Source: Micromonospora rifamycinica (GTDB taxonomy: Bacteria; Actinomycetota; Actinomycetes; Mycobacteriales; Micromonosporaceae). From it: DNA of 64,000 bases. Every line of letters starts with the position of its first letter. Position 1 is the first letter of the stretch. The position numbers and the translations under genes were made by a program. The stretch is from contig NZ_LT607752.1 in NCBI RefSeq assembly GCF_900090265.1, positions 5,462,001-5,526,000 of the forward strand. The letters run 5' to 3'. The notes beneath the pieces were generated by a model. It saw only the letters and a program-made list of their open reading frames with translations, was not told the origin of the DNA and searched no databases. Shown in pieces: positions 34,621 through 43,938 of this stretch.

Positions 34621-35931
34621 GTGCCGACCCGGAGAGCGAAGATTCCCACGACGAAGTACCCGGTCGAGCGGTTCACCCTCGACAACGGCCTACGGGTGGT
34701 CCTCACCCCGGACCGCAGCGCCCCGGTGATCGGGGTGGCGGTCGTCTACGACGTCGGCATCCGCTCCGAGCCGCAGGGCCGCACCGGCTTCGCCCACCTC
34801 TTCGAGCACCTGATGTTCCAGGGCTCGGAGAACCTGGAGAAGCTGGCCCACTTCCGGCACGTCCAGGGTGCCGGCGGCACCTTCAACGGCTCCACCCACC
34901 TGGACTACACCGACTACTACGAGACGCTGCCCGCCAACGCCCTGGAACGGGCGCTGTTCCTGGAGGCCGACCGGATGCGCGGCCCCCGGCTGACCGAGGA
35001 GAACCTGCGCAACCAGGTCGACGTGGTCAAGGAGGAGATCCGGGTCAACGTGCTCAACCGGCCGTACGGCGGGTTCCCCTGGCTGACCCTGCCGCCGGTC
35101 ATGTTCGACACCTTCCCCAACGCGCACGACGGCTACGGATCCTTCGACGACCTGGAGTCCGCCACCGTCGCCGACGCCGCCGACTTCTTCCGCCGCTACT
35201 ACGCCAGCGGCAACGCCGTGCTCGCGGTCAGTGGGGACGTCGACGTCGCGGAGGCGACCGCCCTGGTCGAACGGCACTTCGGTGACGTGCCGGCCCGGCC
35301 GGCCCCGGAACGCCCCGACTTCACCGAGCCCGACCTGACCGCCGAGCGGCGCACCTCGTACACCGATCGGCTGGCGCCGCTGCCGGCGGTGGCCTCGGCG
35401 TGGCGGGTGCCCGATCCGGTCGGCGACTTCACCGGCTACCTCGCCTACGCGGTCCTCGCCGAGGTGCTGACCGACGGGGAGGCGTCCCGGCTGGTCGAGC
35501 GGCTGGTCCAGCGGGACCGCAGCGTCACCGGCCTCGGCGGCTACCTCGGTTTCATGGGTGACCCGTTCGACGTCCGCGACCCCACCGCGCTGCTGTTCCA
35601 GGCGCACCTGCCGCCCGGCGGCGACGTGGACAAGGTGCTGCGCACGGTCGACGAGGAGCTGGACCGGCTGGCCACCGACGGGCTGACCGACGGCGAACTG
35701 GCCCGCACCCAGGCGCGGATGGCTACCCACCTGCTGCGGGACACCGACGCGGTGCTCGGCCGGGCGCTGCGGATGGCGGTGCTGGAACAGCAGCGCGGCG
35801 AGCCGGGCCTGCTCAACGAGCTGCCCCGGCTGGTCGGCGAGGTCACCGAGGCGCAGGTCCGCGCCGCCGCCGCCACGCTGCGCCCGGACCGCCGCGCCTC
35901 CATCGAGATCATCCCCGGAGGTGCCCGGTGA
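34621..35931 (+). CDS. M16 family zinc metallopeptidase, catalytic subunit
   Basis: 436 residues. The inverted zinc motif HLFEH (HxxEH) is in GFAHLFEHLMFQGS, with the downstream Glu ligand expected about 75 residues later (ENLRNQVDVVKEE). It lacks the second-domain R/Y motif, which is carried by the next gene. Bacterial M16B enzymes work as such half-size pairs that clamp peptides. No signal peptide is seen. The start is supported by the leaderless -10; upstream in-frame codons are in promoter DNA. Confidence 0.9.
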   Translation: MPTRRAKIPTTKYPVERFTLDNGLRVVLTPDRSAPVIGVAVVYDVGIRSEPQGRTGFAHLFEHLMFQGSENLEKLAHFRHVQGAGGTFNGSTHLDYTDYYETLPANALERALFLEADRMRGPRLTEENLRNQVDVVKEEIRVNVLNRPYGGFPWLTLPPVMFDTFPNAHDGYGSFDDLESATVADAADFFRRYYASGNAVLAVSGDVDVAEATALVERHFGDVPARPAPERPDFTEPDLTAERRTSYTDRLAPLPAVASAWRVPDPVGDFTGYLAYAVLAEVLTDGEASRLVERLVQRDRSVTGLGGYLGFMGDPFDVRDPTALLFQAHLPPGGDVDKVLRTVDEELDRLATDGLTDGELARTQARMATHLLRDTDAVLGRALRMAVLEQQRGEPGLLNELPRLVGEVTEAQVRAAAATLRPDRRASIEIIPGGAR

Positions 35932-37262
35932 GCGCGTTGACCCCTACCGTCCGGGCGCTGCCGGCGCTCGGACCGACCCGGCGGCTCAAGCTGCCCAGGC
36001 AGGCCGAGCGGCGGCTCGGTAACGGGCTGACCGTGATCGCGGTACGCCGGCCCGCGGTGCCCCTGGTCGAGCTGCGGCTGTGGCTGCCGTTCGGCCGGAC
36101 CCACCTGGCCCGCAGCGCGATCCTCGCCGAGACGCTGCTCGCCGGCACCGCCACCCTCACCGCCACCCGGATCGCCGCCGAGCTGCAGAAGGTCGGCGGC
36201 GGGCTCTCCGCCGGGGTCGATCCGGACCGGCTGATGGTCTCCGGCGCGGGGCTGGTCACCGGGCTGGACCGGATGCTGGAGATCCTGGCCGACGTGCTGA
36301 CCGGGGCCAGCTACCCGGCCGACTGGGTGCAGACCGAACGGGACCGGCTGGTGGACCGGATCCAGGTGGCGCAGAGCCAGCCGGCCCAGGTGGTGCGTAC
36401 CGCGCTGCTCCGGCGGATCTACGGCCGGCACCCGTACGCGGTCCAGACGCCGGAGCCGGAGCAGGTCCGCGCAGTCCGTCCGGCGGCGCTGCGCCGGTTG
36501 CACGCCGACCGGGTGCACCCGGCCGAGGCGGTGCTGGTGCTGGTCGGCGACGTCCAGCCGGAGCGCGCGTTGGACGCTGCGGAGAAGGCCCTGACCGGCT
36601 GGACCGGGGACAGCCGGGGGGCCGACCTGCCGCCCGCGCCGCCGCTGGAACCGGGGCCGCTGCTGCTGGTGGACCGGCCGGGTTCGGTGCAGTCGTCGCT
36701 GCGGATCGCGTTGCCGGCGGTGCCCCGCACCCATCCGGACCACGCCGCGCTGCAACTGGCGAACCTGATCTTCGGGGGCTACTTCTCGTCCCGCTGGACG
36801 GAGAACATCCGGGAGGACAAGGGCTACACCTACGGCCCGCACTCGTCGGTCGAGCACTCGGTGGCCGGGTCGGTGCTGGTCGCCGGGGCCGAGGTGGCCA
36901 CCGAGGCGACCGGCCCGGCCCTGCTGGAGACGACGTACGAGCTGGGTCGGCTGGCGTCGCTGCCGCCCGGCCCGGAGGAGCTGGAGCAGGCCCGCCAGTA
37001 CGCCCTGGGCACCCTTCAGCTCGGCATCTCCACCCAGGCCGGGCTGGCCGCGTTGACCAGTGCGTACGCCGGCAACGGGTTGCGGCTGGACTTCATCGCC
37101 GAGCATGCGGCCCGACTGGCGAAGGCCACCGTGGACGACGTCGCCGAGGCGGCGGCCCGGTACCTCGCCCCGGCAGGGGCGGTCGTGGTGGTGCTCGGGG
37201 ACGCCGAGCGGGTCGCCGGTCCGTTGGCCGCCCTCACCGCGGTGCGTACGGAGTCGGCGTGA
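35928..37262 (+). CDS. M16 family protein, non-catalytic partner
   Basis: 444 residues, starting in a GTGA overlap with the catalytic subunit. The first domain has FGRTHLARSAILAETLLAGT where HxxEH would sit, so zinc ligands are missing. The second domain keeps the R...Y substrate-binding motif TENIREDKGYTYG. This is the standard arrangement of an M16B heterodimer. Translational coupling should give 1:1 expression. The stop again overlaps the next gene by 4 nt. Confidence 0.9.
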   Translation: MSALTPTVRALPALGPTRRLKLPRQAERRLGNGLTVIAVRRPAVPLVELRLWLPFGRTHLARSAILAETLLAGTATLTATRIAAELQKVGGGLSAGVDPDRLMVSGAGLVTGLDRMLEILADVLTGASYPADWVQTERDRLVDRIQVAQSQPAQVVRTALLRRIYGRHPYAVQTPEPEQVRAVRPAALRRLHADRVHPAEAVLVLVGDVQPERALDAAEKALTGWTGDSRGADLPPAPPLEPGPLLLVDRPGSVQSSLRIALPAVPRTHPDHAALQLANLIFGGYFSSRWTENIREDKGYTYGPHSSVEHSVAGSVLVAGAEVATEATGPALLETTYELGRLASLPPGPEELEQARQYALGTLQLGISTQAGLAALTSAYAGNGLRLDFIAEHAARLAKATVDDVAEAAARYLAPAGAVVVVLGDAERVAGPLAALTAVRTESA

Positions 37263-38242
37263 GCGGTGAGACCGCTCCGCCGCTGGCCCGTTCCACGCTG
37301 GACCGGGCCGCGCACCGGCGTACCGACCCGCAGTGGTTGGCGCAGGCCTGGCAGCGGGCCCGGGTGCTGGTCCTGGACTCGACCAGGGAGGGGCGGGCGC
37401 TCGTCCGGGCCGACGTGAACCCGCCGGTGCTGGTGTTCCGCGACGCCGCCCAGGTCGAGGCGCCGGGACAGGTCGGGTCGCCGGGGCAGGTCGGGTCGCC
37501 CGGCGAGGCGTACCCGCTCTTTCTCGGGGTGGAGCCCGACGGTGTGCCGGTGTTCGCGGTGGACGCCCCGCTGCCCGAGCTGCCGGACACCCGGGCGGCC
37601 CACCTGCGGGAGATCGGCCATCTGCTCGGTGACCGGGACGCCGGGATCTTCACCACCGCGCTCGCCCTGGTCAACTGGCATCTGGGGCATGGTTGGTCAC
37701 CGCGGACCGGGAAGCGGACCGAGGTCGACGAGGGCGGCTGGTCGCGGGTGGACGCGGACGGCCACCGGGCGTGGCCGCGTACCGACCCGGCGATGATCGT
37801 CCTGGTGCACGACGGGGTGGACGGTCCGGAGGGTCGCTGCCTGCTGGGCAACAACGCCACCTGGCCGCGTACCCCGGGGCAGCGGCGTTTCTCCTGCCTC
37901 GCCGGCTATGTCGAGCCGGGGGAGTCGGTGGAGGCGGCCGTGCTGCGTGAGGTCCGCGAGGAGGTCGGCGTCGGGGTCGAGCGGATCCGGTACGCGGGCA
38001 GCCAGGCCTGGCCGTTTCCCGGTTCGCTGATGCTGGGCTACCTGGCCGAGGCGGACCCGGGGGAGCCGGTGCGGCTCGATCCGACGGAGATCGCGTACGC
38101 CCGCTGGTTCACCCGGCGGGAGATCGGCGCGGTGCTGGCCGGACGGGCGGTGGATGCGGGGGACGGTGACCGGGTGCTCCTGCCGCCGCCGTCGTCGATC
38201 GCCCTGTTCCTGGTCCACCGCTGGCTCGACGGTCACTGCTGA
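37259..38242 (+). CDS. nudC: NudC-like NAD+ / NAD-RNA pyrophosphatase
   Basis: 327 residues. The Nudix box is complete (GYVEPGESVEAAVLREVREEVG), followed by SQAWPFPGSLMLGY, a one-residue variant of the SQPWPFPxS motif that marks NADH pyrophosphatases. The usual four-cysteine zinc ribbon is absent: the segment GHGWSPRTGKRTEVDEGGWSRVDADGHRAWPRTDP keeps the fold-like spacing but has no Cys. Residues 66-80 contain a duplicated GQVGSP. It should split NAD(H) into NMN(H) and AMP or remove NAD caps. Coupled by 4 nt to the M16 pair. Confidence 0.87.
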   Translation: MSGETAPPLARSTLDRAAHRRTDPQWLAQAWQRARVLVLDSTREGRALVRADVNPPVLVFRDAAQVEAPGQVGSPGQVGSPGEAYPLFLGVEPDGVPVFAVDAPLPELPDTRAAHLREIGHLLGDRDAGIFTTALALVNWHLGHGWSPRTGKRTEVDEGGWSRVDADGHRAWPRTDPAMIVLVHDGVDGPEGRCLLGNNATWPRTPGQRRFSCLAGYVEPGESVEAAVLREVREEVGVGVERIRYAGSQAWPFPGSLMLGYLAEADPGEPVRLDPTEIAYARWFTRREIGAVLAGRAVDAGDGDRVLLPPPSSIALFLVHRWLDGHC

Positions 38243-38246
38243 CCGC

Positions 38247-38275
38247 GCCCGACCGGGGGTGTCCTCCGGTCGGGC
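38247..38275. terminator. 10-bp perfect hairpin after nudC
   Basis: GCCCGACCGG (38247-38256) with its complement at 38266-38275 and a 9-nt loop, immediately after the nudC stop. Confidence 0.65.
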
Positions 38276-38361
38276 CTGACCACGTTGTGCTCCGGTCGGG
38301 CCGGACCGGGACGGTGCGGGACCGCCGGCGGTCCCGCCGACGGCCCCGCGCGGTCGCCGGA

Positions 38362-38583
38362 TCAGTCCAGTGCGAACTGTCCGTTCTTCGTGCCCTCGAT
38401 GAAGCCGAGCCAGCCGGCCCGGGGGAAGAGCAGGATCGGGCCGCCCGGGTCCTTGCTGTCCCGCAGCGCCACCGCCGCCGCCGCGGTGCGCAGCTGGGCG
38501 ACCTCGACGCAGTTGGAGGTCTGGCTGCGGGTGCTCTTGTGCCAGCGGGCGTCGGCGGGCACGGTCTCCTGGATCTCGTTCAT
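38362..38583 (-). CDS. DUF397 domain protein
   Basis: 73 residues. The DUF397 signature is complete: ARWHKSTRSQTSNCVEVAQL, AVALRDSKDPGGPILLFPRAGWLGFIEGTKNGQF. The ATG follows a CAGGAG site. It is found beside XRE/DUF5753 regulators in actinomycetes; experimentally studied pairs (Streptomyces Scr1/Scr2, BldB-related) act in development or toxin-antitoxin-like control. Here the XRE partner is 74 bp upstream on the same strand. Confidence 0.9.
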   Translation of the reverse strand: MNEIQETVPADARWHKSTRSQTSNCVEVAQLRTAAAAVALRDSKDPGGPILLFPRAGWLGFIEGTKNGQFALD

Positions 38584-38657
38584 GACTCTGCTCCTGGTTT
38601 CTGGAACTGCTTCGACGAAACGAGCGGCGGTCGCCCGGCCCTGACGGCAGGTGGGTG

Positions 38658-39635
38658 TCACCGATCCGTCAGACGCCCGGTTTGTCGGCGGCGCTGGGCC
38701 GGCGCTGCTGTCGGACCCGGGGCCGCTGTGGACGAGGTCGCCGTCTCGGTCAGCCGTCCCGTCGCCGTGAAGAGCCAGGTAAGGGTGTCCGATGCGGAGA
38801 GCGCCGCCGAGCACAACCACTCAAATGCCACTTTATATCGATTTACCGTGGTTGCCTCGGTCGACATGACGTCGATGAAGCCTCCTTCGATCGCCAGCGT
38901 CTCCGGATCCTGGGCGTCGGCGAACCGGTAGAGCGAGAACGCCGTCGGCGGCAGGTAGAACTCCCCGATCCGGGTGTCCCGGAGCAGCAGGTGCAGCGTC
39001 ACGTTCGGCAGGATGGCCAGCTCACAGAGGTGGGCGAGCTGGTCCCGCAGCACGTCGGGCGGGCAGGCCCGCCGACCCAGCGCGGCCTCCTCCAGCACCG
39101 CCGTGTACTCCGGACCGTCCGCGCGGTCGAGCAGGGACTGCCGGGCGCGGCGGGCCTTGACCTCGGTCTCCGGGTCGTGTCCGGCGGACGGCCCGGCCGA
39201 CTCCGTGGCGGCGGCGTTGGCCGAGACGATCCGCAGCCGGGCGTACCCCTCGGTCTGCAACAACCCCGGCACCAGCACCGGGTTGTACTCCCGGATCTGG
39301 GCGCAGCCGGCCTCCAGCTCGGTCCAGCCCAACTGCTGCTGGGTCATCACCGGATACGACCTGCGCCAGGCGCGCATGTCGCCGGCCTCCTCGGTGATGA
39401 CGAGCAGCTCGTCCCGCAGGGCGGCGCCGGCCCCGTAGAGGTCGAGCAGGATGCCGACGTCCTCCGGGTCGGGGCGGCTGCGGCCGTTCTCCAGGCGGGA
39501 GAGCTTCGACGCCGACGCCCAGCCGATCCGCTCGATCACCTGGTCACCGGTGAGTTCCGCCGCCTCGCGCAGCCGGCGCAGTTCATTGCCGAGCCTGCGT
39601 CGCCGCAGGATCGGGCTCGGTACGGCAGGAGGCAC
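38658..39635 (-). CDS. XRE-family regulator with DUF5753 domain
   Basis: 325 residues, longer than the ~280 usual. An HTH_XRE is at about 14-68 (LRRLREAAELTGDQVIERIGWASASKLSRLENGR), then DUF5753 from about 95 (REYNPVLVPGLLQTEGYAR ... EEAALGRR ... LPNVTLHLLLRD). The last ~30 residues (TATSSTAAPGPTAAPAQRRRQTGRLTDR) are disordered. DNA-binding regulator paired with the following DUF397 gene. GTG start at 39635 with a GGACATC leader and no strong ribosome site. Confidence 0.87.
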   Translation of the reverse strand: MPPAVPSPILRRRRLGNELRRLREAAELTGDQVIERIGWASASKLSRLENGRSRPDPEDVGILLDLYGAGAALRDELLVITEEAGDMRAWRRSYPVMTQQQLGWTELEAGCAQIREYNPVLVPGLLQTEGYARLRIVSANAAATESAGPSAGHDPETEVKARRARQSLLDRADGPEYTAVLEEAALGRRACPPDVLRDQLAHLCELAILPNVTLHLLLRDTRIGEFYLPPTAFSLYRFADAQDPETLAIEGGFIDVMSTEATTVNRYKVAFEWLCSAALSASDTLTWLFTATGRLTETATSSTAAPGPTAAPAQRRRQTGRLTDR

Positions 39636-39871
39636 GATGTCCTCGATTCCGTCGACCGCCGCAGGACGCGACGGTAACTGTATGAAATTCGCCCCCCACG
39701 GTCAGTATGGACGGCGCGACCGGAGTCGGAGGTCCCGACGAGGGCGTGTCTTGCGACAAAAAGAGGACTGTGGAACCTGCCCACCGGGCACCGGGGACGA
39801 TGCCGTCCCACCCGGCGGCAGTTCCCCCGTACGCGCCCCACCCGGGCGCCACTCCCGCCGGAGGGAACCCC

Positions 39872-41302
39872 ATGCACACCGTCCTGCGCCGCCCCGACTT
39901 CCGTCTGCTCTTCGTCGCGCTGCTGGCCAGCATGGCGGCCGAGTCGATGCTGCTGCTCGCCCTCGCCATCTGGGTCAAGGATCTGACCGGCTCCGACGGG
40001 CTGGCCGGCGCGACCATCTTCGCGATCATCGCGCCGATGGTCCTTGCCCCGCTGGTCGGCTGGGTCGTCGACCGGTACCGTCGCCGACCGTTCTTCGTGG
40101 TCGCCAACCTCGGCACGGCACTGCTGCTCAGTCCGCTGTTCGCGGTCCGCGACCGGGATGACGTCTGGATCGTCTACCTGGTGGCGGCCTGCTACGGGTT
40201 GTCCTACCTGACACTGCACGCCACCCTGAACGGACTGCTCCGCCAGCTCGTGCCGAGCGAGCTGCTGGCCGACGCGAACGGGGCGTTGCAGACCGTGCGG
40301 CAGGGCCTGCGCCTCGGTGGTCCGCTGGCCGGCGCGGCCCTGTACGCGGCGGTCGGTGGCTGGCTGCTCACCAGCCTGGCGATGACCGGGTTCGTGGTCG
40401 CCGCCGCCGTGGTGGGCCTGCTCCGGGTGACCGAGCACCCGCCCGCCGCCGCCACCCTGCGCTGGCCCGCCGAGCTGGCCGCCGGGCTGCGTCACCTGAC
40501 CCGCGAGGCGGCCCTGCGCCGGGCGCTGCTCGGGTACGGGCTGGGCTCGCTCGTGATGGGCTTCACCGAATCGCTGATCTTCGCGTACGTCGACCAGGGG
40601 CTGGACCGCGACGCCGCCTTCGTCGGGGTGCTGATCACCGTGCAGGGGGTCGGCGGCCTGGCCGGCGGTCTGCTCTCGCCGACGGTCGTCCGCCGGGTGG
40701 GTGAGCTGGGGGCGCTCGCCGCCGGGGTGACCCTCTTCGGCCCGGCCGCCCTGGCCCTGGCCTGGCCGGATCTGCGGCTCGGCGTGCTGGCGCTGCTGCT
40801 GGCCGGGCTGTCCCTGCCGTTGACCATGGTCGGGCTGAGCACGCTGGTCCAGCGGCGTACCCCGCCGGGGCTGCTCGGCCGGGTCACCGCGGCCTCCGAG
40901 GCGCTGGTCAGCGGCCCGCAGGCGGTCTCCATCGGCACCGGGGCGCTGCTCGTCGGTGCGATCGACTACCGGCTGCTCTTCGTCCTCGTCGGGGTGGTCA
41001 CCACACTCGCCGGTCTCTGGCTCTGGCAGGGCCGTCGGCTGACCCCGCCGACGGCCGTCCTGCCCGTCCCGCCGAACGCCGTCCCGCCGAACGCCGTCCC
41101 GCCGAACGCCGTCCCGCCGACGGCCGTCCCGCCGACCCCGCCGACCCCGGCGACCGCCGTCCCGCCCGCCCCGGCGGTCCACGTCCCGGCCCCCGCCGGC
41201 CGCTGTCCGACCCCGCGGTCGACCGGATCCCCGGCCGGTGACCCCGACGCCGCGCGGGCGGCCCGACCGGTGGGTTGGACCGCCCGCGCGGTGGGCCGGT
41301 AG
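39872..41302 (+). CDS. MFS transporter with repetitive C-terminal tail
   Basis: 476 residues, twelve predicted spans. DFRLLFVALLASMAAESMLLLALAIWVKDLTGS is the typical opening of macrolide-efflux-like MFS proteins (MefA/Tet-like group), and the A-loop motif is VVDRYRRRPFFVVANL. An efflux role is plausible but the substrate is unknown. The ATG at 39872 has GGAGGGAA 5 nt upstream. The last ~85 residues are a Pro-rich cytosolic tail with PPNAV repeats encoded by 15-bp DNA repeats. It ends 2 bp from the converging mycoredoxin gene. Confidence 0.85.
   Translation: MHTVLRRPDFRLLFVALLASMAAESMLLLALAIWVKDLTGSDGLAGATIFAIIAPMVLAPLVGWVVDRYRRRPFFVVANLGTALLLSPLFAVRDRDDVWIVYLVAACYGLSYLTLHATLNGLLRQLVPSELLADANGALQTVRQGLRLGGPLAGAALYAAVGGWLLTSLAMTGFVVAAAVVGLLRVTEHPPAAATLRWPAELAAGLRHLTREAALRRALLGYGLGSLVMGFTESLIFAYVDQGLDRDAAFVGVLITVQGVGGLAGGLLSPTVVRRVGELGALAAGVTLFGPAALALAWPDLRLGVLALLLAGLSLPLTMVGLSTLVQRRTPPGLLGRVTAASEALVSGPQAVSIGTGALLVGAIDYRLLFVLVGVVTTLAGLWLWQGRRLTPPTAVLPVPPNAVPPNAVPPNAVPPTAVPPTPPTPATAVPPAPAVHVPAPAGRCPTPRSTGSPAGDPDAARAARPVGWTARAVGR
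41070..41130 (+). repeat. 15-bp tandem repeats in the MFS tail
   Basis: CCGCCGAACGCCGTC-type units, three near-identical and two diverged, encoding PPNAV/PPTAV. Confidence 0.8.
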
Positions 41303-41304
41303 GG

Positions 41305-41547
41305 TCAGCCGGTGAGTGCGGCCAGGTGCTGCTTGACCTGGACGATGGACGGGTTGGTCAGCGCGCTGCCGTCGGCGAAGCGCAGGGTCGGGACGGTCTG
41401 GTTGCCGCCGTTGACGCTCATCACGAAGTCCGCCGCCTGCGGGTCCTGCTCGATGTCGACCACCTCGTATCCGATACCTTCCCGGTCCAGCTGTGACCTC
41501 AGCCGGTGGCAGTAGCCGCACCACGGGGTCGAATACATGGTCAACAT
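41305..41547 (-). CDS. mrx1: mycoredoxin (glutaredoxin-like, Mrx1 type)
   Basis: 80 residues. The CGYC redox motif is at C10-C13 (STPWCGYCHRL) with TVPTLRFADGS, a cis-Pro segment. It reduces mixed disulfides between proteins and mycothiol. The neighbour uvrD2 on the other side of an 87-bp spacer is the same as mycobacterial Rv3198A-Rv3198c. The ATG follows GGAGG by 7 nt. It links functionally to mshB at 3242. Confidence 0.92.
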   Translation of the reverse strand: MLTMYSTPWCGYCHRLRSQLDREGIGYEVVDIEQDPQAADFVMSVNGGNQTVPTLRFADGSALTNPSIVQVKQHLAALTG

Positions 41548-41634
41548 CGTCGGTCCTCCAGGGGTCGCCGCATCGGCCCGGTCAGGCCAGGCTAACCGCT
41601 ACAACATCAGCCGGAGCTGAGATGATTCCTGGCT

Positions 41635-43815
41635 GTGGGGGATCACTCGGGGGTGGAGGCGGTGCTCAGCGGGCTGGATCCGGACCAACGGTCGGCGGTC
41701 ACCGCGCCGGCCGGCCCGGTCTGCGTGCTGGCCGGTGCCGGCACCGGCAAGACCCGCGCGGTGACCTCCCGGATCGCCCACCGGGTGCTGACCGGCGAGA
41801 TCGTCGGCCGGCACGTGCTGGCGGTCACCTTCACCGCGCGGGCCGCCGCCGAGATGCGCAACCGGCTGGCCCTGATCGGGGTGCCGGGAGTGCAGGCGCG
41901 GACGTTCCACGCCGCGGCCCTGCGCCAGGTGCGGTACTTCGCCCCCCGGCTGCTGTCCGGGCGGGCCATGCCGGAGCTGCTGGACAGCAAGGTCCGAATG
42001 GTCACCCTGGCGGCCGCCAAGGTGGGCCTGCGGGCCGACCGGGCCGCCGCCCGGGATCTGGCCGGCGAGATCGAGTGGGCCAAGTCGTCACTGGTCGAGC
42101 CGGGGGAGTACCCGGTCGCCGCCGCCAAGGCGCTGCGCGAGACGCCCCACGACCCGGCCCGGGTGGCCGAGGTCTTCACCGCGTACGAACGGCTGAAACG
42201 GTCCTCCGGGGTGATCGACTTCGAGGACCTGCTGCGGGCCGCGGTCTGGGGCATCGAGGAGCACCGGGACGTGGCCGAGCAGGTACGGAGCCAGTACCGG
42301 CACTTCGTCGTCGACGAGTACCAGGACGTCAACCCGCTCCAGCAACGGCTGCTCGACGTCTGGCTGGGGGGCCGGGACGACGTGACGGTGGTCGGTGACG
42401 CCAGCCAGACCATCTACTCGTTCACCGGGGCCACCTCGGCGTACCTGATCGACTTCCCGCGCCGGCACCGGGACGCGACAGTGGTCCGACTGGTCCGTGA
42501 CTACCGGTCCACCCCGCAGGTGGTCGGGCTGGCCAACGCGGTGATCGGCCAGGCCCGGGGCACCGAGGCGCGGCTGCGGCTGGAGCTGCACGGCCAGCGC
42601 CCGCCCGGCCCCGAACCGGACCTGCGGATCTTCACCGACGAGCCGGCCGAGGCGAACGCGGTGGCGGCCCGCTGCCGGACCCTGATCGAGGGGGGCACCC
42701 CGGCGCGGGAGATCGCTGTGCTGTTCCGCACCAACGCCCAGTCCGAGGCGTACGAGAAGGCGCTGACCGAGGTCGGCGTGCCGTACGTGGTGCAGGGGGC
42801 GGAACGGTTCTTCGAGCGGGCCGAGGTGCGCCAGGCGATGGTGGCGTTGCGGGCCGCCACCCGGTCGATCCCGGGCGAGACCCCGGTGCCGGTCGCGGCC
42901 CGGGAGGCGCTGACCGCCATCGGGTGGGCGCCCGACACGCCCCCGCCGGGTGGCGCGGCCCGGGAGCGTTGGGAGGCGCTCGCCGCCCTGGTCCAGCTCG
43001 CCGAGGAGTACGCGGCCACCCCCGAGGTGCTGCCGATCGGCGAGGCGGCGGCGGTGGAGCGCCCGGCGACCCTCACGGGCTTCACCGACGAGCTGGCCCG
43101 GCGGGCCGCCCAGCAGCACGTGCCGACCGTGGACGGGGTGACCCTGGCCTCCCTGCACGCGGCCAAGGGGCTGGAGTGGGACGCGGTGTTCCTGGTCGGC
43201 CTGGCCGAGGGCACCCTGCCCACCTCGTACGCCCGGACCCCGGAGCAGGTGGAGGAGGAGCGGCGGCTGCTCTACGTCGGGATCACCCGGGCCCGGCAGT
43301 GGCTCTGGCTGTCGTACGCCTCGGCCCGCTCGCCGGGTGGCCGGTCCCGTCGCCCGTCGCGGTTCCTGCCCCAGCTGGACCGGACCGGGGGCGGCGAACG
43401 GGCCGGCGCGGCCCGGGCGGGTGGTGCGGCCGGGGTGAAACGGGCGGTGGAGCGCCGCCGCAGCCAGGTGGTCTCCTGTCGGATCTGCGGCGCGACCCTG
43501 CTCGCCGGGGCGGACCGCAAGCTGGGGCGCTGCCCGAGCTGCCCCTCCGACATCGACGAGAACCTGTACGAGCGGCTCTGCGACTGGCGGGCCCGGGTGG
43601 CCGGGACGCAACGGGTGCCGGCGTACGTGGTGTTCACCGACGCCACCCTGGTAGCGCTGGCCGAACGGCGTCCGGCGCGGATGGAGGAGCTGATCGCGAT
43701 CGCCGGCATCGGCCCCCGCAAACTCGGCCTCTACGGCGAGGCGGTGCTGGCGTTGGTGGCCGGTGCCGCGGTGGAGGACATCGGTCCGGAAAAAACTTCC
43801 CCAATCTCGTCGTAA
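41635..43815 (+). CDS. uvrD2: UvrD2-type superfamily 1A DNA helicase with HRDC domain
   Basis: 726 residues. Walker A AGAGTGKT; motif II VVDEYQDVNPLQQ; GDASQTIYSFTGA; TLASLHAAKGLEWDAVFLVGL; VGITRARQ. A tetracysteine module is at C615/C618 and C633/C636 (CRIC...CPSC), followed by an HRDC domain at about 647-710. This combination defines UvrD2, essential in mycobacteria, a 3'-5' helicase in which the Cys module supports unwinding. GTG start at 41635; no clear ribosome site. Its stop codon lies inside the AT-rich upstream part of the whiB7 promoter. Confidence 0.93.
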   Translation: MGDHSGVEAVLSGLDPDQRSAVTAPAGPVCVLAGAGTGKTRAVTSRIAHRVLTGEIVGRHVLAVTFTARAAAEMRNRLALIGVPGVQARTFHAAALRQVRYFAPRLLSGRAMPELLDSKVRMVTLAAAKVGLRADRAAARDLAGEIEWAKSSLVEPGEYPVAAAKALRETPHDPARVAEVFTAYERLKRSSGVIDFEDLLRAAVWGIEEHRDVAEQVRSQYRHFVVDEYQDVNPLQQRLLDVWLGGRDDVTVVGDASQTIYSFTGATSAYLIDFPRRHRDATVVRLVRDYRSTPQVVGLANAVIGQARGTEARLRLELHGQRPPGPEPDLRIFTDEPAEANAVAARCRTLIEGGTPAREIAVLFRTNAQSEAYEKALTEVGVPYVVQGAERFFERAEVRQAMVALRAATRSIPGETPVPVAAREALTAIGWAPDTPPPGGAARERWEALAALVQLAEEYAATPEVLPIGEAAAVERPATLTGFTDELARRAAQQHVPTVDGVTLASLHAAKGLEWDAVFLVGLAEGTLPTSYARTPEQVEEERRLLYVGITRARQWLWLSYASARSPGGRSRRPSRFLPQLDRTGGGERAGAARAGGAAGVKRAVERRRSQVVSCRICGATLLAGADRKLGRCPSCPSDIDENLYERLCDWRARVAGTQRVPAYVVFTDATLVALAERRPARMEELIAIAGIGPRKLGLYGEAVLALVAGAAVEDIGPEKTSPISS

Positions 43816-43851
43816 ATTCGTTTGCTCTCGCCCCGGGGCGAGGAATAGCCT
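43814..43851 (+). promoter_or_regulatory. probable whiB7 promoter with AT-rich upstream element
   Basis: AAATT (43814-43818) directly precedes a TTGCTC-like -35 (43822-43827). TAGCCT (43846-43851) is a -10 at 18-bp spacing. WhiB7 autoregulated promoters in mycobacteria and Streptomyces have an A/T-rich patch just upstream of the -35. Confidence 0.5.
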
Positions 43852-43938
43852 CAGAACGCACCTCGGGAGCAGCGCCGTTTCGGCTGCTCACGGGGTTGGT
43901 CCCAGTCGGCACGAGGAACGTTGAGGGAGGTGGCACCC

